NCBI GenBank assembly: GCA_002104895.1
Contig: MCFG01000284.1
Coordinates: forward strand, 5,001 to 69,000
Direction: 5' to 3'
Origin: Anaeromyces robustus
Taxonomy: Eukaryota > Neocallimastigomycota > Neocallimastigomycetes > Neocallimastigales > Neocallimastigaceae
DNA length: 64,000 nucleotides
This document shows, piece after piece, positions 46,539-58,117 of the stretch; within the stretch, counting starts at the first letter, position 1; each line of letters begins with the position of its first letter. Under the pieces are notes generated by a model. It saw nothing but the letters and a program-made list of their open reading frames with translations. It had not been told where the DNA came from and searched no databases. A program made the position numbers and the translations under genes.

Positions 46539-48364
46539 TGTTTATCAACGACATCTTCAACGATTGCCTGCATAATGGTGTGAAAATAGATACTGAATAT
46601 TGTTGTGGAGGATTATTTGCTGATGATATTGTTCTTTGTGCCCCTAGTAGATCTCGTATGAACAAACTTCTTCGTTTAGTTGGTAAATGGGCTAAGGACA
46701 ACGAGATGACTTTTGGAATTAATAAATGTGGCACATTAGCTGTTAGACATGAAAATTCGGAATATATTCTTAGAGAGGACCCTACCTTTTATTTAACAGG
46801 AATCCCAATCCCTAAAACAGATTGTTATACTTACCTTGGTGTTCCCTTTCACAAAACTCTAGATTTAAAATTCGTTATTAGTAAAATGAAAAATAAAGTT
46901 AGTAAGGCTTTGTTTTCAATTCAGGGTTTTTTAAAAAATGATCTGATTCCTATTCCTCTTAAAAGAACTTTATTCTCTGCAAAAGTTATTGGACAAGTTT
47001 CCTATTACGCGCCTTTGCTTGGTTCTAACAAAAACAATACTAGTTCTACACAAACAATTATTAACAAAGGTTTTTATTGGATTTTAGGCTACTCGAAACC
47101 TAATTCTTTTGTTTCTATTTATTGCATCTCAAAAGAACTCAATATTCCTCCACTTTCTGGTAAATGTGCTTTAGCTCAGGTTAGATGTTTTAATAAGTGG
47201 AAGGACTCCAACTGCATTATCTCAAAGATAGTTAATAATGTTGCTACAACAAGAAAATGGACTTGGGACAAAGAAAGTAAAATATTAAATGATAAATTAA
47301 ACAATATTTCATCCTCTACTAAAGAAATTATGGAATTCTATTGGGACAGAGACATGAACAGTGATAAATCAATTAAAGCTAAAACTTATAAATTGTACAA
47401 CTTTGAAGAATCAAGAAGTTACTTAAAGCTTAATCTAGAATTTCCTGAATATAGCAAAGGTTTTCGGTGGATACTTAGGGCAAGATGTGGATATAAAATT
47501 GATGCTAGAGTTGCAAAAGCTGCTAAAATGATTAATAATTCTTGTCCTAATTGTTGTTCATGTTGTTTCCATTGTGAGAGTTATCAGAGAATTGATCATT
47601 GGTTTATAAATTGTTTCTTATTTAAAAATCTTCGTATTGATCACTTCTCTGATTTAGATAGAAATTTTTTTTATTTTTTAGATAGTCTTTTTAATAGTTT
47701 AGTTAGGACCAGTAATAACCCTAGTGTGGATAATAGAATAAATAATATTGTTAAGGGTTATAAAAGTAGTAATAATAGTATAAGTAATATAGATATATTA
47801 GGTAGTAAAAAAATAGTTAATAGGTATAGAATATATATTTTTTTAATTGGTGGTAGAGATTATGGTTTTAGTGATAGAATTAACAATAGTCCATACAAAA
47901 AGGAATGGGAATGTTTGTTTAAGTGTCAGACTGAATCTGGTACTTATTCAAAATCCCCATTCTTGTTGCGATCTGCGGCTCTATTGAATGATATCATGCC
48001 TGTTGTCTGTAAAAGACAACATATATTATTCAATAAATTTAAAACCAACCTCTCCAGGAACGTCAATGCTGATAACACAGTAGGACAGCCTAGTAGGGCA
48101 AATGCCGATCCTATTTCCGACCCTAGTGGAATAGGATAGATCAATTTTACTTTAATTCTATATTTAGAATTAAGGGCTGTATGGATTTATTGTTTTTAAA
48201 TATTATTATACTTCTTTTTTTCCTCCAGTATTATCTATTATTATCTATAATATTTTACTGGTTTTTATTTTTTTTTAGTATCATTTTTTTTCATTATGTG
48301 TTTTTTTTATGATTCATGTATTTTAATATTTAAATTCAATAAAGTTGACGTACAAATTGTGTGC

Positions 48365-48402
<38 letters not shown>
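46539..48402 (+). mobile_element. 5'-truncated non-LTR retrotransposon (LINE), copy 1
   Basis: Homologous at a few percent divergence to 51606-53470. It starts inside the reverse transcriptase gene, just downstream of motif B, and retains the end of the ORF, the 3' UTR (with AATAAA in TTCAATAAAGTTGACG) and a 35-nt poly(A) tail at 48368-48402. 5' truncation is the normal outcome of target-primed reverse transcription. Base composition is clearly richer in G/C than the surroundings. Confidence 0.93.
46541..48139 (+). pseudogene. Truncated LINE reverse transcriptase ORF (C-terminal 533 codons)
   Basis: The remnant begins at FINDIFNDCLHNG and keeps the FADD catalytic motif, the YLGVPF region and the C-terminal Cys/His segment. 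It lacks the endonuclease and RT motifs 1-A-B, so it cannot be active. The frame is still open to the same NADPISDPSGIG end as copy 2. Against copy 2 there is a short in-frame length difference near 47765-47785. The ATG at 46538 is fortuitous, created at the junction. Confidence 0.9.
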
Positions 48403-48406
<4 letters not shown>

Positions 48407-48854
48407 GATAAAAATTTATGAAGTCTCCTAAATAATTGTTCTTTTTTTAATAATATGTATAAGTGGATATGCAGGAAATGAGATATTTGTATTTTCTTTT
48501 AAATTTACCTTTCATGTATTTCTGTATATTATCACTGTATGAATCCATTGTAATTGCGTTAATTATTGTATGAGCTTGATTCACTCAAATGCATGTGCTT
48601 ATACTTTATTAGAATTTAGAATAGTTATTTTTGAGTTCTTCACCTTTAACTTTTTTTTAATTTCATGAATTTAAGAATTTACAAGATTTCAAATATATTT
48701 ACATTCGCAAAAAGAGATTTTATAACAACTATCAATATTCTAAAAGTGTTTTTATAATAGTGTAAAGAAGATAAACAATTGTAAAATTTAAACAACAGTG
48801 AAAAATTTACATTCAGTTATTACTAGTCTACATTTTTTTTAACTCGATCTTTTT

Positions 48855-48910
<56 letters not shown>

Positions 48911-48972
48911 TTTAGTTTTGCACTTTCATTTTTCTTTTTTATTTTTTTCAATATTAAATATATATAATCACA
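48403..48972 (+). promoter_or_regulatory. Putative 5' UTR/internal promoter region of LINE copy 2
   Basis: 570 bp between copy 1's tail and the ORF start, with less homopolymeric sequence than genomic intergenic DNA (for example GGATATGCAGGAAATGAG). An A-run at 48858-48897 lies 75 bp before the start codon. LINE internal promoters usually lie here, but the true 5' end is inferred only from adjacency to copy 1. The A-run could also be the tail of a separate short insertion. Confidence 0.45.
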
Positions 48973-51900
48973 ATGGTACGGAATTTTTATAATAGTAACG
49001 AAAATAGTAATGTGTTTGTTCGTGGTTTCCGTTGTTATGGAATTGATATTAACAACACTAGCATTATCTTCATCAATGGCCTTCACTCATGGACCAATGC
49101 ATATATGATGGATTTTCTGGAATCGAAATTTAAGGAGTTCAACAAGTACATTCTTTCAGTTAAACGATCTATGTGTTCTAGAGGTTGGTATTTTAGGATC
49201 AAGGTTTTATCATCTGACTTCAAATTTGATGATTTCAAAAAGAAATTTGTATCACATATCTCAAATGCTCGCTTGTCGTATAGTAATTGCACTCATTATA
49301 TTCGTAAAAGATCACTTCAACAGACCAGAAATCAACTATTTTCTTCTTCAACAAACTTTAATGATTCAATCAATAACCAAAGTAATTCTACAACAAACTT
49401 TAATGATTCAATTAATAACCAAAGTAATTCTACTACAACATCCTCACAATCTAATACTTCAGATTCTTCTCAACGCAACTCATTAGTTAGTATACACTCT
49501 AATCTCAACTCTCTTAATTCTATCAAAGATAAGTTTACTTTTTGTCTCAGTTGGAATACCAATGGATGGAACCATGAAAAGAAAGATAGTATCGAATACT
49601 TTATCACATTATTCAAACCTCTTTTCCTCTGTTTTCAAGAAACAAAGAATGGTTCTGGTTCCAATAGTAGTCAACCATGTAAAGTCACTATTCCCAATTA
49701 CCGTTATTTTGTTAGAAGAGCAGTTGATAGTATTCCAGGCATGAGAGGTTTATTTTTAGGTTTTCATAAATCTTGTCAAGCAATACTTGAAGAGAATTCA
49801 TTTAATTACATTATTTCCTTAACCAATTATAATATCTACGACTCTAAATGCTCTGTTGGAAATGTATATATCCCCGTCAGCTCTCATTCTACACAAGTGA
49901 AGTGTGCTTTAGCAGAAGTTATTGAATGGCTTAATATTCATCGTGATCATGCTTCTATTCTTGTTGGGGATTTTAACATGAAAACAGTGGACCTTGAAGA
50001 AAAAATATCACAAATTAATGGTTGGATGATTTTACCTCTCAATAGTTCAAGAATCTCTTGGGTTCAAGGTAATCTATCTTCAGATATTGATCATGCTTTG
50101 GTTAATTATAAAATGTTGAACCTTATATCGTATGCTTCTTTTATTGATTATCACCCAGTCTCTGATCATAAACCAATGCTAGTATATTGTAAGAAAAACT
50201 TTGTTGATCTCTCCTTTACTCACCCAAAAAAGGTTGTTCAATGGAATAGAATTCGCTGTAAGGAAATGAAAAACGATATTGTTGACAATAACAAGTTTGC
50301 TATTTTAAATAATGAGATTTTTAATAATCCTTATCTTTCTATTGATGATCTAGTTGATAAGTTTATTGATACATCTAATTCAATTGCAGAGGATCTTGAA
50401 ATTACATCTTCTACTGAAATTAGGAAATCAATGTTCCATATGTCACGTAATATTTACTGTCTTCAAAGAATTAAAAGCTTGAAGTATCGACAAATTAAAA
50501 AGAGCCATTTAGATTATGAACCTAATCAATTTATTATCCTTGTTGCATCTTATAATAAATTATGCCAATCTATTCATAAAAAATGTAATGAATTTAGAAG
50601 ACAAAACTATTTATTTTGGATTAAAATAGGCTGCGAGGCTACCTTAAAAAATGACAGCAGAAAATCATGGTCATGGATTAAGAAGAATATTAAAAATAAC
50701 AATCAGGAGTTATTTATACCTCATCCTATCAGAGACCACCAAGATAACTTAGTGTATAGTACTAAAGATCAATTAGATGTTTGGTGTAATTATTATAAGA
50801 AACTTAGTAATGACTCTACTGGACATAGCATGAATAAAAAATTCTGGAAGTATTCTCCCGCTATCAATCGTATAAAGAGTGGAAATAACATAGTATGGGA
50901 TATTAACCAAGATATCAGCATTGAAGAAATCAAAAAGGCCATCCTTTCTATCCCTAACTTTAAAGCCTCGGGTCCCGACGGTATCCCTATTGAATTTTAT
51001 AAAGCTTTAATTCCTGATTCCTCTTCAGATGACTCTGCAAATAATGATTCCTATATTCCGGCTGGTCTTAGTTGTTTCCATTTCTTAATTAATCGTATTT
51101 GGAATGGTGATTTTCCTATTTTTTGGAATAATGCATCCATTGTTTCTATCCCAAAAAAAGGCGATCTTTCTAATTGTGATAACTATCGTGGTATCTCTCT
51201 TATCAATAATGGTATTAAGATTCTTTCGAAAATTATTGCTTCTAGAATTTCTGAATATGGTATAAGTCATGGATTCATTAGACCAGAACAATTTGGCTTT
51301 CGGAATAAGGAAGAATGTATTAGTCTTTTTATCTCTATTCTTTCTATTTGTCAAAGACGTAAATTCAAAGGGGAAGATACTTATTTAGCTTTTCTGGATC
51401 TTAAAAAAGCTTACGATTCTGTGCCCATCTATAACATTTTATCGAAAATTTATACTCTTGGTATACAAGGAAAATGCTTTCAATTTTTGGAGAACCTATA
51501 TCTGTCTTCCAAAGCTTGTGTTAAAATTAATGGACAATTTTCCGATTCCTTCAGTATACTTAAAGGAGTTCGACAAGGATGTCCCTTATCTCCTATACTT
51601 TTTAATTTGTTTATCAACGACATCTTCAACGATTGCCTGCATAATGGTGTGAAAATAGATACTGAATATTGCTGTGGAGGATTATTTGCTGATGATATTG
51701 TTCTTTGTGCCCCTAGTAGATCTCGTATGAATAAACTTCTTCGCTCAGTTAGTAAATGGGCTAAGGACAATGAGATGACTTTTGGAATTAATAAATGTGC
51801 CACATTTGCTGTTAGACATGAAAATTCGGAATATATTCTTAGAGAAGACCCTACCTTTTATTTAACAGGAATCCCAATCCCTAAAACAGATTGTTATACT

Positions 51901-53220
51901 TACCTTGGTGTTCCCTTTCACAAATCTCTAGATTTAAAATTCGTTATTAGTAAAATGAAAAATAAAGTTAGTAAGGCTTTGTTTTCAATTCAAGGTTTTT
52001 TAAAAAATGATCTGATTCCTATTCCTCTTAAAAGAACTTTATTCTCTGCAAAAGTTATTGGACAAGTTTCCTATTACGCTCCTTTGCTTGGTTCTAACAA
52101 AAACAATACTAGTTCTACACAAACAATTATTAACAAAGGTTTTTATTGGATTTTAGGCTACTCGAAACCTAATTCTTTTGTTTCTATTTATTGCATCTCA
52201 AAAGAACTCAATATTCCTCCACTTTCTGGTAAATGTGCTTTAGCTCAGGTTAGATGTTTTAATAAGTGGAAGGACTCCAACTGCATTATCTCTAAGATAG
52301 TTAATAATGTTGCTACAACAAGAAAATGGACTTGGGACAAAGAAAGTAAAATATTAAATGATAAATTAAACAATATTTCATCCTCTTCTAAAGAAATTAT
52401 GGAATTCTATTGGGACAGAGACATGAACAGTGATAAATCAATTAAAGCTAAAACTTATAAAATGTACAAATTTGAAGAATCAAGGAATTACTTAAAACTT
52501 AATCTAGAATATCCTGAATATAGCAAAGGTTTTAGGTGGATACTTAGGGCAAGATGTGGATATAAAATCGATGCTAGAGTTGCTAAAGCTGCAAAAATGA
52601 TTAATAATTCTTGTCCTAATTGTTGTTCATGTTGTTTCCATTGTGACAGTTATCAGAGAATTGATCATTGGTTTATAAATTGTTTCTTATTTAAAAATCT
52701 TCGTATTGATCACTTCTCTGATCTAGATAGAAATTTTTTTTATTTTTTAGATAGTCTTTTTAATAGTTTAGTTAGGACCAGTAATAACCCTAGTGTAGAT
52801 AATAGAATTAATAGTATTGTTAAGGGTTATAAAAATAGTAATAATATGAGGTTTAATTGTATTAGTAATATAGATATATTAGGTAATAAAAAAATAGTTA
52901 ATAGGTATAGTATTTATATTTTTTTAATTGGTGGAAGGGATTATGGTTTTAGTGATAGAATTAACGATAGTCCATACAAAATGGAATGGGAATGTTTGTT
53001 TAAGTGTCAGACTGAATCTGGTACTTATTCAAAATCCCCATTCTTGTTGCGATCTGCGGCTCTATTGAATGATATCATGCCTGTTGTCTGTAAAAGACAA
53101 CATATATTGTTCAATAAATTTAAAACCAACCTCTCCAGGAACGTCAATGCTGATAACACAGTAGGACAGCCTAGTAGGGCAAATGCCGATCCTATTTCCG
53201 ACCCTAGTGGAATAGGATAG
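48973..53220 (+). CDS. LINE polyprotein: putative RRM-like region, endonuclease, reverse transcriptase, Cys/His motif
   Basis: Uninterrupted 1415-codon ORF. Residues about 25-110 show an alternating strand-helix pattern with SIIFINGL and RGWYFRIKV that recalls the RNP2/RNP1 strands of an RRM (inference). Then a Ser/Asn/Thr linker with a 42-bp internal duplication (49351-49434). The AP-endonuclease domain has WNTNGW (about 192), FQETKN, GDFN (about 332), DIDHAL and SDH (about 397). The RT has SGPDGIP (about 665), NYRGISL, FLDLKKAYDS (about 807), GVRQGCPLSPILFNLF, FADDIVLC (about 905), NEMTFGINKC and YLGVPF. At the C-terminus, CPNCCSCCFHC...HWFINC (about 1214-1236) is the zf-RVT-like Cys/His motif. 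All catalytic residues visible to me are intact, so the copy may be retrotransposition-competent. No separate ORF1 was seen. Confidence 0.95.
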   Translation: MVRNFYNSNENSNVFVRGFRCYGIDINNTSIIFINGLHSWTNAYMMDFLESKFKEFNKYILSVKRSMCSRGWYFRIKVLSSDFKFDDFKKKFVSHISNARLSYSNCTHYIRKRSLQQTRNQLFSSSTNFNDSINNQSNSTTNFNDSINNQSNSTTTSSQSNTSDSSQRNSLVSIHSNLNSLNSIKDKFTFCLSWNTNGWNHEKKDSIEYFITLFKPLFLCFQETKNGSGSNSSQPCKVTIPNYRYFVRRAVDSIPGMRGLFLGFHKSCQAILEENSFNYIISLTNYNIYDSKCSVGNVYIPVSSHSTQVKCALAEVIEWLNIHRDHASILVGDFNMKTVDLEEKISQINGWMILPLNSSRISWVQGNLSSDIDHALVNYKMLNLISYASFIDYHPVSDHKPMLVYCKKNFVDLSFTHPKKVVQWNRIRCKEMKNDIVDNNKFAILNNEIFNNPYLSIDDLVDKFIDTSNSIAEDLEITSSTEIRKSMFHMSRNIYCLQRIKSLKYRQIKKSHLDYEPNQFIILVASYNKLCQSIHKKCNEFRRQNYLFWIKIGCEATLKNDSRKSWSWIKKNIKNNNQELFIPHPIRDHQDNLVYSTKDQLDVWCNYYKKLSNDSTGHSMNKKFWKYSPAINRIKSGNNIVWDINQDISIEEIKKAILSIPNFKASGPDGIPIEFYKALIPDSSSDDSANNDSYIPAGLSCFHFLINRIWNGDFPIFWNNASIVSIPKKGDLSNCDNYRGISLINNGIKILSKIIASRISEYGISHGFIRPEQFGFRNKEECISLFISILSICQRRKFKGEDTYLAFLDLKKAYDSVPIYNILSKIYTLGIQGKCFQFLENLYLSSKACVKINGQFSDSFSILKGVRQGCPLSPILFNLFINDIFNDCLHNGVKIDTEYCCGGLFADDIVLCAPSRSRMNKLLRSVSKWAKDNEMTFGINKCATFAVRHENSEYILREDPTFYLTGIPIPKTDCYTYLGVPFHKSLDLKFVISKMKNKVSKALFSIQGFLKNDLIPIPLKRTLFSAKVIGQVSYYAPLLGSNKNNTSSTQTIINKGFYWILGYSKPNSFVSIYCISKELNIPPLSGKCALAQVRCFNKWKDSNCIISKIVNNVATTRKWTWDKESKILNDKLNNISSSSKEIMEFYWDRDMNSDKSIKAKTYKMYKFEESRNYLKLNLEYPEYSKGFRWILRARCGYKIDARVAKAAKMINNSCPNCCSCCFHCDSYQRIDHWFINCFLFKNLRIDHFSDLDRNFFYFLDSLFNSLVRTSNNPSVDNRINSIVKGYKNSNNMRFNCISNIDILGNKKIVNRYSIYIFLIGGRDYGFSDRINDSPYKMEWECLFKCQTESGTYSKSPFLLRSAALLNDIMPVVCKRQHILFNKFKTNLSRNVNADNTVGQPSRANADPISDPSGIG
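49351..49434 (+). repeat. 42-bp tandem duplication inside the LINE ORF
   Basis: Units 49351-49392 and 49393-49434 encode TNFNDSINNQSNST twice, with one or two base differences, in the linker before the endonuclease. Confidence 0.93.
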
Positions 53221-53470
53221 ATCAATTTTACTTTAATTCTATATTTAGAATTAAGGGCTTGTATGGATTTATTGTTTTTAAATATTATTATACTATTTTT
53301 TTTCCCTCCAGTATTATTTATTATTATCTATAATATATTACTGGTTTTTATTTTTTTTTAGTAGTATCATTTTTTTTCATTGTGTGTTTTTTTTATGATT
53401 CATGTATTTTAATATTTAAATTCAATAAAGTTGACGTACAAATTGTGTGCCATAAAAAAAAAAAAAAAAA

Positions 53471-53482
53471 TTACATTCCATT
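53471..53482. repeat. Right target-site duplication of the LINE cluster
   Basis: TTACATTCCATT immediately after the copy-2 poly(A) tail, identical to 46458-46469. Confidence 0.8.
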
Positions 53483-55062
53483 TATTAATGTTATTATAAA
53501 TATTATTAATATTTAAAGGGAATTTATTTTAATTATTTAGTTTTTTGTCATAATTTTATGTTTTTTTTTCATTAATTTATATATTTCACATGACTTCTTA
53601 TTTTCAATAAATAATTTCATATTTTAAGATATTACATAATATTATATAACATATAACATTAATATAACATTAAAGATTGTGGTTCAAAGAATTCTGTAAA
53701 AATATTTCATAAAATAAAAAAAAAAAATTATAAAAACAACAAAAACAACAAAAATTAATCTTTTTTAAAAAAAAAAGATCATACAATTTCTAGATGAATA
53801 TGGTATTCTTTATGATATTAATGAATAGTAATTATTAATGCTTTTTTTTTTTTTTTTTTCTTTGTAAGAAAATATTTTGTTAATATGTTTTTTGTGAGGA
53901 CATAATTTTTTTATTCTTATTTTTTGTGTGTTTACATGTATATTTTATTTTTTAAAAACAATAAATGAAATGATAAATGTCCTAAAAAGTTATATTAAAA
54001 TTCGAAACAATATTTAAGATTTTTGTTTTATCTTAATAAAAAAAAAAAAAAAAAAAAACATACATATACACGTACAGACATACAAAAAAAAAAAATAATA
54101 ATAATAAAATAAAAAATATATTAAAAAATAAAAAAAAAAAACTATTTATTTTTCTGTTGATTTTAACTATTATTATCTCCATTTTTAAATATGAAAAAAA
54201 TTGGTTAATTAAATAATTAAAAATCTATATTGTATTTATCAATCTAGAAAAAAAAAAAAAAAAAGTTTTATAATTTCTTTTAAAATTATATTTATTATTT
54301 AATTTTTCATAGTTTTTTAATAAATTATTTTATAAATATATTTAAAATATATATATTTTGAATCTATTCTTCATTTTATTATATAATAAATATTCAAGAA
54401 AAAAAAAAAAAAAAAAAAAAAAGCAAAAAAAAAAAGTAATAATATAACACATAAATATATTATAAAAGAGTAAATGGTTAAATAATTATAATAATTTTTT
54501 TTTTTAAAATTTTTATTTATATTTTGAAATTTTTTTTGGTTTTTTTTTTTTTTTTTTAAAAACTTTTTTTTTTATATAAATTATATTTAGTTGCGTTTTA
54601 TTATTTGTTAATAAAATTCTTATGAATTAAATAAATATTATTATTATTATTTTTTTTAAATAAATAGTATGTATAAAAAAAATTATAAATATAATTTAAT
54701 ATTATTTATTTTTAAATTATATATTTATAATTTATAATTATGTGAACCATATTGGATGGTTAATAATTTAATACAAATGATTACTTAAATTTTTCTTCTA
54801 AATTTTCAACTATATATTATTATTATTATTTGATATGTGCATATGTTATTGAATTAATTTACGATATATATACTAAATTTATATATATATTAAATTTATT
54901 TTTATTTGCGTATTATAAAGTTGAAATATAAATTTTAGTTTCTTTTTTAACAATTAGAAAAAAACTTTGTAAAATATTATTTATTTATATATATTTTTAA
55001 AAATAAAAATAAATATATATATATATTTTTTTTAATAAATATTAAATATTTGATATTTTTAT
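53483..55062. other. Intergenic region between LINE and IMP dehydrogenase
   Basis: A/T-rich, with A-runs near 54040, 54246 and 54400-54425 and T-runs near 53842 and 54540. It contains the 3' flank of the IMPDH gene. No gene seen. Confidence 0.65.
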
Positions 55063-56613
55063 TTATTGGTAAAGTCTTTTTTCATAAGAGTAAAGACCGT
55101 GAACACCACCTTCAATTTGAGCACTGCTAGTTCTCTTTTCGAAACGAACAGTACCATTATCAACATTTTCCCAAAGTTGCTTTAAGGACTTAACACCAAT
55201 ATCTTGCATACTGTGTTTAAGACCAAGTTCAAGATATTCTAAGAATTTCTTAACACTACCACGGTCAACAACAGAACCAGAAACACCTTGAGCAACCTTA
55301 ATTTTATCACTTTCAGAGTAGTAACGCTTACTGGCAGCACCTCCAGAATCCATAGCATCTAAACTACCCATACCACGGTAACGCTTTAATTTCTTACCTT
55401 CATGGTAGAAGTATTCTCCTGGAGATTCAGTAGTACCAGCTAAAAGACCACCCATCATAACACCACTAGCACCAAGAGCAATGGCCTTAACAATATGACC
55501 AACATTTTGGATACCACCATCAGCAATACATGGAATACCGAATTGACGGGCTAATTGACAAACACGGTAAACAGCAGTACCTTGTGGACGACCACAAGCC
55601 ATAACTTCTTGAGTAATACAAATACTACCACTACCCATACCAATTCTAAGACCATCAACACCAGCTTCAATAAGGTTACGAGCTTGTTCCTTAGTAACAA
55701 CATTACCACCAATAACATCAATATGTGGGTAATTTTCTTTAATGAATTTAATCATATCAATTTGGAAGGAAGAGTTACCTTGACTACTATCAATAACAAC
55801 AATATCTAAACCGGCTTCAACTAAAGCAGCAACTCTCTTTTTATCTTCTGGGTGAGTACTAATAGCAGCAGCACATAATAATTGGTTGCTCTTGTGAACA
55901 GTAGAAGCATTTGGGAAATCACGAGTCTTAATAAGATCAGAACGAGCAAGTAAAGCAACAAGACGATATTCATCATCAACAATTAATAATTTACCTTTCT
56001 TTGATTTTCTTAAAATTTCATTAGCTTCATGTAAAGAAATACCATCCTTAGCAGTAACTAAGTCAGTAGTCATAACATCTTTAAGTTTAATCTTAAGATC
56101 AGCTTCGCTTTGAAGGAAGTCAATATCACGAGAGGTAACAATACCTAAAAGTTTAGACTTCATTTTACCATTTTCAGTGATTGGAATACCACAGAAACCA
56201 TATTTCATTTTAGTATTAATAACATCTTCAACAACATTATCTGGACTCATACATAATGGATCAAGAATGAAACCATTTTCAAATTTTTTAACTTTTCTTA
56301 CCATATCAGCTTGCTTTTCAATAGTACAATTGTGGTGAATAACACCTAAACCACCCATTAAAGCCATACTAATAGCCATATCAGTTTCAGTGACAGTATC
56401 CATAGGACTTGAAACGAATGGAGTTTTAATTTTATAGTGTCTGGTAATATGAGTTTCACAGGTTGCAGCATCAGCTGGAAAATCAATAAAACCTGGTAAA
56501 ATAAGGAAATCATTGTAAGTCATACCAACAGAAGATTTTCTGTCAAATAATTCTTCAGCAGTAAGACCATCTTCAACATCGACGGTTTTTAATAAATCCT
56601 TGACAGTAGTCAT
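55063..56613 (-). CDS. IMPDH: Inosine-5'-monophosphate dehydrogenase (EC 1.1.1.205)
   Basis: Single exon, 516 aa, the usual eukaryotic length. It oxidises IMP to XMP with NAD+, the committed step of guanine nucleotide synthesis in the cytosol. Seen: [16 protein letters not shown] and [10 protein letters not shown] near the N-terminus, two CBS domains (about 115-240; [28 protein letters not shown]), VVIDSSQG, the catalytic-cysteine loop [10 protein letters not shown] (Cys about 330), [26 protein letters not shown] and the flap [11 protein letters not shown]. The Arg-Tyr dyad region [14 protein letters not shown] follows. It is the only intronless cellular gene in the window and has visibly higher GC and a more restricted codon choice than its neighbours, which suggests strong expression or a different history. 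The TATA/initiator region lies upstream at 56614-56800 but no motif is clear. Confidence 0.98.
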   Translation of the reverse strand: MTTVKDLLKTVDVEDGLTAEELFDRKSSVGMTYNDFLILPGFIDFPADAATCETHITRHYKIKTPFVSSPMDTVTETDMAISMALMGGLGVIHHNCTIEKQADMVRKVKKFENGFILDPLCMSPDNVVEDVINTKMKYGFCGIPITENGKMKSKLLGIVTSRDIDFLQSEADLKIKLKDVMTTDLVTAKDGISLHEANEILRKSKKGKLLIVDDEYRLVALLARSDLIKTRDFPNASTVHKSNQLLCAAAISTHPEDKKRVAALVEAGLDIVVIDSSQGNSSFQIDMIKFIKENYPHIDVIGGNVVTKEQARNLIEAGVDGLRIGMGSGSICITQEVMACGRPQGTAVYRVCQLARQFGIPCIADGGIQNVGHIVKAIALGASGVMMGGLLAGTTESPGEYFYHEGKKLKRYRGMGSLDAMDSGGAASKRYYSESDKIKVAQGVSGSVVDRGSVKKFLEYLELGLKHSMQDIGVKSLKQLWENVDNGTVRFEKRTSSAQIEGGVHGLYSYEKRLYQ

Positions 56614-58082
56614 TTTAATTTATTATTTATATATATTTATTTTTTTTTTTAATTATTATTTTGTATTTTTTTAAAATTATTTTTATATTTTTTAAATTAT
56701 TTTTTTATTATATAAATAAATAATACTTTTTATTTAAAAAAAAAAAATACAATTAAAAAAATTTTAAAAAAAAAAAATTTTTAAATAAAAACAAAAATTA
56801 TAAAAAAAAATTTAAATCACTAATATATTAGATTATTAATCATAAATATATTAATTTAAATTCATTTATTATGGTGTATTAATAATTCATATATAACAAT
56901 AATTTTATAAAAAAAAATAAATGGATGATGATTGGCTATTTCATATTTAAAAAATTTTTTTTTTAAAACAAATAAAATAAAAACATTATAAATAAATATA
57001 TATAAAAATATAAATATAAATAAATAAATTAATATATAAATAAATATATATATATAAAAGATGTAAAGTTTTACAGTAATATATTGAATTATAAAATTAC
57101 ATTAAACAATACTTCATCCATATAATCATCTATCATAATATTTATAAAAAATAGATTAAATTATAATTTAATCTAAAGAGATTAAAAAAAAAAAAAAAAA
57201 AAAAATAGATTAAAAAGAAAAACAAAACACCTTTTTGTATTTATTTTCAGTCGTTATATTATTTATTTAAAGAAGATAAATAAGTATATTTAATAATTAA
57301 TAAATAATGCTTTTAAAAGGATTTTATTATTCACTAGAAAAGAATCTCGTATATATATTTTAATTATTAAATATCTTATATATATATATAATATCATAAA
57401 AATAAAATTCTCAATAATGCAATGCTTTACGAATTAACAATACTTTAATAGTTTTTTTTTTGTGCATGATTTTCATTTAAAAACTTCCTTTTTTATATAA
57501 TTAATATATAAATTTGTAAAATTATTTTTTTAAATCACATTCTTTAAAAATACAAAACAACACATGATATACACGTGATTTAAATATATACTTTTAAAAT
57601 AAAATTATGTTTGATAATATTTATTAAAACTTTTTTATTTTTTAGAATGTTTTTTTTTTAACAAATGTTATGTTTTTAGCATTAAAAAAAAAGAACTTTT
57701 TTAAAAAAATAAAAACAAATTTAAATTTTAAAAATAATTAAAATTAAAATTATTTAAAAAATAATTAAAATATAATAAATTAAAACTATTTAAAAAATAA
57801 TTAAAATATAATAAAAAGTTTAAATAAATAAAAAAATAATTTTTTTTTAAATAATAGGAATAAAAATATAAGAACGACAACAATGTATCAGAAAAATTAA
57901 TTCGTTATTATGTAGGTATTCTATTAAATATTTTTTGAATTTAATAGTATTCCTAATGACAATTTTAATTGAACATGTATTTTATATTGTTCATTCTATA
58001 TAAAATATTATAAAAACATAATAAATTTAAAGTATAAAGAATCATTATGGTGAAAATTTGTAAACATATTATTCTTGTTTTC

Positions 58083-58117
<35 letters not shown>

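Larger units (their letters stand above)
48403..53470 (+). mobile_element. Apparently full-length non-LTR retrotransposon (LINE), copy 2
   Basis: Starts directly after the A-tail of copy 1 and ends in a 17-nt poly(A) (53454-53470) followed by the right target-site duplication. Layout: putative 5' UTR 48403-48972, single ORF 48973-53220, 3' UTR 53221-53453 with an AATAAA signal. Apurinic-type endonuclease plus reverse transcriptase order; no RNase H motif was recognised. It belongs to the endonuclease-bearing LINE group; I cannot name the clade by eye. Confidence 0.85.

Noticed and set aside
46510-46734. Minus-strand frames across the LINE copies (also 47944-48144, 51085-51354, 51480-51803, 53025-53225)
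   Set aside because: Mirror frames of the reverse transcriptase ORF, present in both copies only because the copies are homologous.
55555-55809. Thr/Asn-rich plus-strand frame inside IMPDH
   Set aside because: Antisense shadow of a strongly conserved gene.
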